This document shows positions 1 to 5,245 of a stretch of 6,166 nt of DNA, piece by piece. How positions within the stretch are numbered: position 1 is the first letter of the stretch; every line of letters begins with the position of its first letter. A program made the position numbers and the translations under genes. Below the pieces are notes generated by a model. It was given only the letters and a program-made list of their open reading frames with translations. It was not told the origin of the DNA and did not search any database. The stretch comes from Eubacteriales bacterium (GTDB lineage: Bacteria; Bacillota_A; Clostridia; Christensenellales; Aristaeellaceae): positions 1 through 6,166 of the forward strand of contig JARKQO010000595.1 of the NCBI GenBank assembly GCA_029974855.1, read 5' to 3'.

Positions 1-1063
1 GGTTGGCGGGCCGGTTGTAGAGGGTCAGGGGCTCGTCGTACTGCTGCCCCACGCGGTTGTCCATCAGGCAGATTTTGGTGGCCAGGGTCATGGCCTCCAT
101 CTGGTCGTGGGTCACATACAGGAAGGTGCTGCCGGTGTTCAGGTGCAGCCGTTGCAGCTCGGAGCGCATTTCCAGGCGCAGCTTGGCATCCAGGTTGGAC
201 AGGGGCTCATCCATGAACAGCACCTTGGGCCCCGGGGCCAAGGTCCGGGCGATGGCCACCCGCTGCTGCTGGCCGCCGGAAAGCTCGCTGGGGTAGCGGT
301 CCATGAACATGCCGATCTTCACGATCCGGGACACCCGGCGCACGACTAGGTCGATTTCCTCCTTGCAAAGCTTGCGCACGCTTTTTTGCACCGCGCCGTC
401 CCGGAGGATTTCATAGCGCTCGTTGAGGGCGTTGCCCGCCGCCCTGTGTTTGGCCTGGCAGCTTTCCAGGGCTTCCCGCAGGGACCGGGCGGCCCCCTGG
501 GCGGCGCTCCCCAGGTCTCGGGCCTCATGGAGCCTGTAGCCCATCAGGGCCTTGGCCGTATATTGGGAGATCTCATAGGTGTCCATCAGGCGCAGCAAAG
601 CCTTGGCCGCGTCCAGCCTGCCGTTTTTGTCCTGGCAGTCCCGCACCAGCGCGGCGGGTTCCTCCGGCTTTTGAAGGATCCCCAGCAGCCTGGCGGCGTT
701 TCGGGCCTCAAAATCCACCTCCGCCAGCTCCTCCTTCATGTTGGAGAGGCCGAAGGCGATGTTTTGGTACACCGTCATGTTGGGCCACAGGGCGTAGTTC
801 TGGAACAGAAAGCCCACCTTGCGGCGGTTGGCCGGGATGTTGACGCCCATCTCGCTGTCGAACACGGGCACCCCGTCGATGGTGATGCGGCCGCTGGTGG
901 GGGTTTCCAGCCCGGCGATCATCCGCAGGGTGGTGGTCTTTCCGCAGCCCGAGGGGCCCAGCAGGGTCACAAAGGCGTTGTCCTCAATCACCAGGTTCAT
1001 GCGGTCCACAGCGAAAAACTGTCCCCACCGCTTGGTCACGTTTGTCAGCTCAATGCGGGCCAT
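1..1063 (-). CDS. ABC transporter ATP-binding protein with a large insertion in the helical subdomain (3' end beyond the window)
   Basis: This is the ATPase of the importer encoded by the two preceding genes; it hydrolyses ATP on the cytoplasmic face. The frame is open for 354 codons and runs off the left edge, so the C-terminus, including any TOBE-type regulatory domain, is not visible. Motifs seen: A-loop aromatic near Trp13, Walker A GPSGCGKT at residues 36-43, Q-loop Gln88, signature LSGGQQQR at 261-268, Walker B VLFMDEP at 281-287, D-loop SNLD at 289-292 and H-loop His319. All catalytic residues are present, so it should be active. It resembles the MalK/FbpC/PotA class. The odd point is the Q-loop to signature distance: about 173 residues here against about 53 in E. 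coli MalK, owing to an insertion at about residues 108-229. The ATG at 1063 is preceded by GGAGGG and lies one base after the permease stop, implying translational coupling. Confidence 0.95.
   Translation of the reverse strand, partial: MARIELTNVTKRWGQFFAVDRMNLVIEDNAFVTLLGPSGCGKTTTLRMIAGLETPTSGRITIDGVPVFDSEMGVNIPANRRKVGFLFQNYALWPNMTVYQNIAFGLSNMKEELAEVDFEARNAARLLGILQKPEEPAALVRDCQDKNGRLDAAKALLRLMDTYEISQYTAKALMGYRLHEARDLGSAAQGAARSLREALESCQAKHRAAGNALNERYEILRDGAVQKSVRKLCKEEIDLVVRRVSRIVKIGMFMDRYPSELSGGQQQRVAIARTLAPGPKVLFMDEPLSNLDAKLRLEMRSELQRLHLNTGSTFLYVTHDQMEAMTLATKICLMDNRVGQQYDEPLTLYNRPAN
377..742 (-). other. Inserted ~120-residue helical segment inside the ATPase
   Basis: This stretch encodes about residues 108-229 of the ATPase. 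The canonical fold is followed up to the MTVYQNIAFGLS segment and resumes at about KLCKEEIDLVV, which leads into the signature motif. Between these points lies an alanine-, leucine-, arginine- and glutamate-rich sequence that looks mostly alpha-helical. Its last third (about residues 190-222) has a charged, coiled-coil-like pattern. The segment is in frame and has no stop codons, so it appears to be part of the protein rather than a broken insertion. I do not recognise a named domain in it. Both boundaries are uncertain by roughly 5-10 residues. Confidence 0.8.
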
Positions 1064-1064
1064 G

Positions 1065-2891
1065 TCAGTTCCCTCCGATCCCCTTATCCAGGCTGGCCCC
1101 CGTGAGCTTGTTCACCAGGGCGTTGCAGATAAGGATAAACACAATCAAAATCAGGTTGATGCCGCTGGAAAACGCGTACAGGCCCATTTCGTCGAAATAG
1201 TCCAGCATGGTGGTGATGATCTTCGTTTGGGAGCACAGCAGCATGAACAGCGTCAGCTCCCGCAGGCAGGTCATGAAGGGCAGGAGATAGCCGCTGATGA
1301 TGGAGGATTTTTGAATGGGGATGATGATCCTCAGCATCCGCTTGTGCCAGGGAATGCTCTGGATGATGGCGGCCTCCTCGATCTCTCCGCTCAGCTGCAT
1401 CATGGAGTTCAGGGAGCTGCGGCTGGCAAAGGGAATGTACTTCACCGTGCCGGCCAGAATCAGCAGCAAAAAGGTGTTGAAGATGCCCATAGAGGAGCCG
1501 AAGATAAAGAACGCCACGCCCACAGCCAAAGAGGGCATCAGGTAGGGCAGAAACGCCATGCTGTTCACATAGGCCGCCCATTTGCTGCGGCGGTTCTTGC
1601 TGACACAGTAGCCCACCAGCAGGCCGATGGTGCCCGCCAGCAGCGCGCAGGCCACGGCCACGATCACCGTTCCTCCAAAGGCGTTCCAGATGGTGGGGTT
1701 GAACAGGATGCCCTTTTGCCCGTACATGCCGCTTTCGGTGATGTTTTCCGGCGTCATCCACCACTTGGCGGTGAGGTTTCCGGCGACGCCGCTGGTGATA
1801 AAGCTGTAGTCCCCGGGGTTGGGCAGGAAGGTTTCCACCGCGAAGGTCACGATGGGGAAGATGCTGGTCAGCAGCGTCAGCACCAGGAAAACCGCCGCCA
1901 CAAGGTATTTGCCGATCCGGCCCAGGTTCACCTTGTTGCTTTGGCCGGATTTGCCGGTGACGGTGGTGTAGCTCTTGCGGCCGCTGGTGGTGTTCTGGTT
2001 CACCAGCAAAATCAGAATGCCGAACACGATCATGATGACGGCTAAAATCCCGGCCTGGCCGATCCGCTTTTCGCCCATCTGCACGTACTTGGTGCACAGG
2101 GTGGTCAGGTTCAGGTAATGGGGCACCGGGTAGGAGCCCATGGCGCTGCTGAACACCAGCAGCACGGTGCTCAAAATGGCGGGCTTCACCATGGGCAGCG
2201 TCACCCGCAGGAAGGTCTTCCACCGGGGCGTGTTCAATATGGTGGCGGCTTCCTCCAGGTTGGCGTCCATGTTGCGGAAGATGCCGCCGATGAGGATATA
2301 GGCAAAAGGCGCGTAGTGGAGCCCCAGCACCAGCATGCTGGGGAACATGCCCTGGCACCACCACAGCGGCATTTCAACCCCCAGCAGCGCGGCCAGCAGC
2401 CCGTTGGAGGTGCCTGTGACAGCGCGGCTTGAAAACACGTTCTGCCAGACCACCGCCAAAGTCCACTGGGGCATGATATACGGGAAGATGAAGATGGCGC
2501 TTAAATACTTCTTGCATTTCAGGTTGGTCCGGGTCACCAGGTAGGCGAAGACGCCCCCGTAGGCAATAGCGAACAGGCAGGAGAACACGGAAAGCAGCAG
2601 CGAGTTCATCAGGGGCATCCACAGGTTGATCTGGCTCAACATCCCAAAGAACAAATCCTGCCAGTTGTACAGGGTATAGCCCTCGCTGAGGCCCGTATAA
2701 TGGGAATCCACCGAGCCGGGATGCACCGTGACGGTGTCCAGCAAAATGGACGCCATCGGGGCGATGGTGGACACGGTGAGCACAAGGCCAAGCAAAAGCA
2801 AAATCGCGTTTTGCGGCTTTTTCAGATAGGCCCTGAGCCTGTTGAAGGCGATTCTCAGGGTGCCCGGGCGTAAGACAGGCGCGTGTTCCAT
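1065..2891 (-). CDS. ABC transporter permease, two fused membrane halves (FbpB/ThiP-like)
   Basis: This 608-residue protein forms the whole membrane channel of the importer in one chain, as in the ferric-iron (FbpB), thiamine (ThiP) and related permeases. About twelve membrane segments are visible, roughly at residues 29-50, 97-119, 131-153, 183-205, 237-257, 281-298, 330-350, 404-429, 440-465, 470-488, 530-552 and 573-593. A hydrophilic linker at about 299-328 joins the halves. Each half has an EAA coupling loop: EEAATILN at 213-220 running to LP at 232-233, and EEAAIIQS at 505-512 running to P525. In both, the usual glycine four residues after the second-last Ala-type core position is replaced (Asn220, Ser512). 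The ATG at 2891 has an AAGGGGG ribosome binding site. It sits 105 bases after the binding-protein gene and one base before the ATPase gene, so it is in the same operon. The substrate is not determinable. Confidence 0.95.
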   Translation of the reverse strand: MEHAPVLRPGTLRIAFNRLRAYLKKPQNAILLLLGLVLTVSTIAPMASILLDTVTVHPGSVDSHYTGLSEGYTLYNWQDLFFGMLSQINLWMPLMNSLLLSVFSCLFAIAYGGVFAYLVTRTNLKCKKYLSAIFIFPYIMPQWTLAVVWQNVFSSRAVTGTSNGLLAALLGVEMPLWWCQGMFPSMLVLGLHYAPFAYILIGGIFRNMDANLEEAATILNTPRWKTFLRVTLPMVKPAILSTVLLVFSSAMGSYPVPHYLNLTTLCTKYVQMGEKRIGQAGILAVIMIVFGILILLVNQNTTSGRKSYTTVTGKSGQSNKVNLGRIGKYLVAAVFLVLTLLTSIFPIVTFAVETFLPNPGDYSFITSGVAGNLTAKWWMTPENITESGMYGQKGILFNPTIWNAFGGTVIVAVACALLAGTIGLLVGYCVSKNRRSKWAAYVNSMAFLPYLMPSLAVGVAFFIFGSSMGIFNTFLLLILAGTVKYIPFASRSSLNSMMQLSGEIEEAAIIQSIPWHKRMLRIIIPIQKSSIISGYLLPFMTCLRELTLFMLLCSQTKIITTMLDYFDEMGLYAFSSGINLILIVFILICNALVNKLTGASLDKGIGGN

Positions 2892-2996
2892 GTTTTCCCC
2901 CTTATCACCACGGGGGCTGCCGCACTGGTCACAAAACGGGCTTCAGCGCGGCAGCCCCGGGGTTTACAGCCGTTGGGTGGCTTTGCCTTGAGAGGG
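2892..2996 (-). promoter_or_regulatory. Intercistronic hairpin between binding protein and permease
   Basis: The 105-base gap holds an 11-bp perfect inverted repeat, GGGGCTGCCGC at 2913-2923 and its complement at 2948-2958, with a 24-base loop whose ends can add a few more pairs (CTG at 2925-2927 with CAG at 2944-2946). On the transcript the hairpin is not followed by a run of U, so it does not look like an intrinsic terminator. Known parallels such as malE-malF suggest a role in protecting the upstream binding-protein message from 3' decay, so that more binding protein than permease is made. This role is inferred. Confidence 0.75.
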
Positions 2997-4304
2997 TTAC
3001 TTGTTGCCTACGATCATATCGATCCAGTCACCCAGGTCAAAGGAAACCTGCGCGCAGTAGGCGGGGTCTTCCAATACCAGCTGGCCGCCCTGGGCGGAGG
3101 TCCACCAGTCGTAGCCCCGGTCGTTCTTGGCGGGGAAGGTGTCCACACCCTCTACAAAGCCGTCCTGGGAGTGGTCCTGGTTGCAGGCGGGGTTGGCGCT
3201 GTAGCCGCCCATGTCCTTGCCCCAGGCGGAGAAGCCTTCCTGGGTGGTGGTCATGTAGGCGATGAAGGCGCAGGCGGTCCAGGGCAGGGGAGAGGTCTTG
3301 ACCACCTGGAGGTAGTGCTTGTAGGCGTAGCCGCCGATGCCGGTATAGCCGTCCTGGTAGGCGGCGATGGTGATGTTGTTCACCGAGGCCTCAGCGGATT
3401 CCTCCACGGAGCGCAGCTTGGAATACACCAGCAGTCCGGCCTGCCCGGCGGCGGAGGTGGTGACCAAGGTGTTGCAGATGGGGCCGTCGTCGGTCTGCTC
3501 GTTATACTGCTGGCACCAGAGCTTGATGTAAGCCAGAGCGTACTTGGCGTTTTCAGCGGTCAGGCCCAAGGTGTCCACATCGGCGGCCACCTCGTCCACG
3601 GTGGCCTGGAAATAAGCCTGCTGCTCGGGGGAAAGGGCGTCAAAGGCGGCCTTCAGGTAGTCGGCATAGGTTTCATGGGTCAGCATGTACAGGAAGTTCT
3701 TGCCCACCAGCTCGGAGTTCACGCCCATGAACAGGGGCGCCTGGCCCTGGGCCACAAAATCCCAGCAGTTGGAGAAGGCGGCCCCGGAGGTGTTGTTGAA
3801 CATGAACACCTTGTTCAGGGTCTGGAGGGCCAGGGGGTGGCCGTTGGCGGCCTCGTCAACCCCTTGGGCCTCGATCCATTCCTTGGGGATGAAGTTCAGC
3901 AGGTTGCCCGTGTTGAGCATCTTGGACTGGATTTGGTTGCCGTCCTGGATCAAGGTCATGGAATAGATGTGCTGGGCGCTCTTGATGTCGGCGTTCAGCG
4001 TGGTGAAGATGGAGTTGTTCTTGGGCTGGGACCATTCGATGACGCCGGTATAGGCGGGGTCAATGCTTTGCAGCAGCGCCACGAAGCTTTCCCCGGCGCT
4101 TTTGCCCCGGCTGGAGTTGCCGATGCCGTACAGCACCTTGCCGCCCGATTCCTCAATGGCCTTTCGGAACAGCTCGTCGTTGGTCATGGTCTGGGCCTGG
4201 GCGATGACCTCTTCCACGCTGAGGGCCCCCTCGGCCAGGGCGGTAAACGCAAAGGATGTCATGGCCAGAATCAGGGCCAGGAGGGTTGCCAATACCTTTT
4301 TCAT
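2997..4304 (-). CDS. Extracellular solute-binding protein of the ABC importer
   Basis: This 435-residue protein should capture the substrate outside the membrane and deliver it to the permease encoded next. The N-terminus is a typical secretion signal: Lys2-Lys3, a hydrophobic core at about 4-20, and a signal peptidase I site after TALA (residue 24). There is no cysteine before Cys180, hence no lipobox. The mature part has the general look of periplasmic binding protein type II members of the iron/polyamine/organophosphate group: a beta-strand near KVLYGIGNSSRG (56-67) and a late segment with EGF...KDMGGYSANP (356-372). Aromatics cluster near GYDWW (397-401). Six cysteines occur at 180, 264, 277, 345, 374 and 417. 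The ATG at 4304 is chosen because it begins the signal peptide and has GGAG eight bases upstream. The frame is open further upstream to 4622, but that extension runs through a terminator and promoter. The substrate is unknown. Confidence 0.93.
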   Translation of the reverse strand: MKKVLATLLALILAMTSFAFTALAEGALSVEEVIAQAQTMTNDELFRKAIEESGGKVLYGIGNSSRGKSAGESFVALLQSIDPAYTGVIEWSQPKNNSIFTTLNADIKSAQHIYSMTLIQDGNQIQSKMLNTGNLLNFIPKEWIEAQGVDEAANGHPLALQTLNKVFMFNNTSGAAFSNCWDFVAQGQAPLFMGVNSELVGKNFLYMLTHETYADYLKAAFDALSPEQQAYFQATVDEVAADVDTLGLTAENAKYALAYIKLWCQQYNEQTDDGPICNTLVTTSAAGQAGLLVYSKLRSVEESAEASVNNITIAAYQDGYTGIGGYAYKHYLQVVKTSPLPWTACAFIAYMTTTQEGFSAWGKDMGGYSANPACNQDHSQDGFVEGVDTFPAKNDRGYDWWTSAQGGQLVLEDPAYCAQVSFDLGDWIDMIVGNK

Positions 4305-4312
4305 ACTCGGAT

Positions 4313-4316
4313 CTCC
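4313..4316 (-). promoter_or_regulatory. Ribosome binding site of the solute-binding protein gene
   Basis: The transcript reads AAAAAAGGAGATCCGAGT before the ATG. GGAG is spaced eight bases from the start codon. This fixes the start at 4304 rather than at an upstream in-frame codon. Confidence 0.85.
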
Positions 4317-4330
4317 TTTTTTGTTTTTTT

Positions 4331-4345
4331 GGTTTCCGTGAAACC
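4331..4345 (-). promoter_or_regulatory. 15-base palindrome in the leader of the transporter operon
   Basis: The sequence GGTTTC-ACG-GAAACC is a perfect 6-bp inverted repeat with a 3-base centre. It lies just downstream of the predicted transcription start (about 4348) and upstream of an A-rich tract and the ribosome binding site. It could be a 5'-end RNA stabilising hairpin or an operator for a second, dimeric DNA-binding regulator. There is no U-tract after it, so it is not a terminator. Confidence 0.6.
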
Positions 4346-4354
4346 TCTGTGTAC

Positions 4355-4382
4355 AGTATATGTGGGTGTGTGGGAAAAACAA
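4355..4382 (-). promoter_or_regulatory. Predicted sigma-A-type promoter of the transporter operon
   Basis: The -35 box TTGTTT at 4377-4382 is weak (three of six consensus bases). The -10 box TATACT at 4355-4360 matches five of six. The spacer is 16 bases. Transcription would begin near 4348, giving a leader of about 44 bases. The weak -35 fits a promoter that needs an activator, and direct repeats lie just upstream. Found by eye; not experimentally supported. Confidence 0.55.
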
Positions 4383-4393
4383 ACTGGACAAAG

Positions 4394-4430
4394 CTGCTAT
4401 TATGCCTGTGATTCTGCTGACTTTCCTGTG
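4394..4430 (-). promoter_or_regulatory. Tandem direct repeats, likely response-regulator binding site
   Basis: Two copies of CACAGG-N6-AGCAG occur at 4414-4430 and 4394-4410, with all eleven specified bases identical and start points 20 bases apart (about two helical turns). The nearer copy ends 11 bases upstream of the predicted -35 box. AraC-type regulators, including YesN-type response regulators, commonly bind tandem direct repeats of roughly this spacing just upstream of -35. The adjacent gene at 4496-5245 encodes such a regulator. Binding is inferred. Confidence 0.6.
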
Positions 4431-4438
4431 GAATGCGG

Positions 4439-4475
4439 AAAAAAAGAAACCGGATAGCATAACATGCCCATCCGG
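4439..4475 (-). terminator. Intrinsic terminator after the response regulator gene
   Basis: On the transcript, CCGGAT (4470-4475) pairs with ATCCGG (4450-4455). An inner GCAT/ATGC stem has a GTT loop, with a small GG/U internal bulge between the two stems. The U-tract TTTCTTTTTTT follows at 4439-4449. It starts 20 bases after the regulator stop codon and precedes the transporter promoter, so the regulatory genes and the transporter genes are probably separate transcription units. Confidence 0.85.
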
Positions 4476-4495
4476 CGATACTGGGGAGGGAGGCC

Positions 4496-5245
4496 CTATC
4501 GTCCCGCCCTGTCCTGGTATTCCGAGGGAGACAGGCCAGCCAGCTTTTTGAAGGTGCTGCCAAAGTAGGTCACGTCCTTGTAGCCCACCTGCCGGGCCAC
4601 CTCGTACACCCTCAGGCGGCAATCTTTCAAAAGCTTCATGGCGGTATGGATGCGGTACTGGGTCAGATATCCCGTGACGGTGCAGTTGGTTTCTTTTTTG
4701 AATACGTGGCTCAAATAGCTTTCGCTGACGCTGAGGTGCCCGGCAATGGCGGTGATGCCGATGTCGCTGTCCCCGTAATGCCGGGCGATATACTGGATGG
4801 CCTCCCGCACGTATTTGCTTTTGTCGGCTGCCGCCGGGGGCAGCACCACGTCGGGGGATGGGATGTCCGGCTGTTTTTCCTTTTGCAGAATCTTCAGGAC
4901 CGCGCTGACCAGCTCCTGGTCCCGGAAGGGTTTCAGCAGATAATCGTCCGCCCCCAGCTTCAGGGCGCTTTGGGCATAGGAAAAATCGCTGTAGGCCGTC
5001 AGCACGATGACCCGGGTGGTGAAGCCCATTTCCCTGAGGGCGCTCATCATCTGCACCCCGTCCATCTTGGGCATGCGGATATCGGTGATGATGAGATCGG
5101 GCCTGTGCTCCCGGGCCAATGCCAGGCCTTCCTCCCCGTCGGCGGCCTCGCCCACCACTGCGCAGCCCAGCTGGCCCCGGTCCACGCCCAGCATAATGCC
5201 CCGGCGCACCACCGTCTCATCATCCACGATCAATATCTTCAGCAT
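4496..5245 (-). CDS. Response regulator with AraC-type DNA-binding domain (YesN-like)
   Basis: This 249-residue protein is the output half of the two-component system and a probable transcription regulator of the transporter operon. The receiver domain covers about residues 1-122: acidic residues Asp8-Asp9, phospho-acceptor Asp55 in ITDIRMPK, Thr83 and Lys105 in LLKPF. All key residues are intact. A Pro-rich linker at about 124-140 leads to an AraC/XylS domain at about 144-245 with two helix-turn-helix units, the first around AIAGHLSVSESYLSHVFKK (166-184) and the second around VARQVGYKDVTYFGSTFKK (216-234), ending in GLSPSEY (237-243). The start at 5245 has AGGAGG six bases upstream, inside the end of the kinase gene. 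The 26-base overlap shows they are co-transcribed and translationally coupled. The length is that of the compact YesN class. Confidence 0.95.
   Translation of the reverse strand: MLKILIVDDETVVRRGIMLGVDRGQLGCAVVGEAADGEEGLALAREHRPDLIITDIRMPKMDGVQMMSALREMGFTTRVIVLTAYSDFSYAQSALKLGADDYLLKPFRDQELVSAVLKILQKEKQPDIPSPDVVLPPAAADKSKYVREAIQYIARHYGDSDIGITAIAGHLSVSESYLSHVFKKETNCTVTGYLTQYRIHTAMKLLKDCRLRVYEVARQVGYKDVTYFGSTFKKLAGLSPSEYQDRAGR

Noticed and set aside
374..742. Frameshift or mobile insertion disrupting the ATPase gene
   Set aside because: The frame is continuous from the start to the left edge, motifs on both sides are intact and in phase, and no terminal repeats are visible around the inserted segment.
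819..2045. 408-codon open frame on the + strand, and its 239-codon partner at 386-1105
   Set aside because: Both are antisense to the clearly functional permease and ATPase genes, with His/Gln/Gly-rich sequence and no family resemblance.
2913..2958. Intrinsic terminator between binding protein and permease
   Set aside because: The stem is strong but no U-tract follows on the transcript, and the permease needs to be co-expressed. It is kept as an intercistronic hairpin instead.
4399..4404. CATAAT as an alternative -10 box for the transporter promoter
   Set aside because: No acceptable -35 box occurs 16-18 bases upstream, and the hexamer is the variable centre of one of the direct repeats.
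2883..4457. 524-codon open frame on the + strand
   Set aside because: It lies antisense to the binding protein gene, has low-complexity Gly/Val/His-rich composition and no recognisable domain. It arises from the high GC third-position bias of the real minus-strand gene.
4153..4563. 136-codon minus-strand frame spanning the end of the regulator gene and start of the binding protein gene
   Set aside because: It is an out-of-frame shadow crossing the terminator and promoter, with no domain and no ribosome binding site.
4305..4622. N-terminal extension of the binding protein to a start at 4622
   Set aside because: The extension would cross the terminator, promoter and part of the regulator gene. 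The signal peptide and ribosome binding site place the start at 4304.
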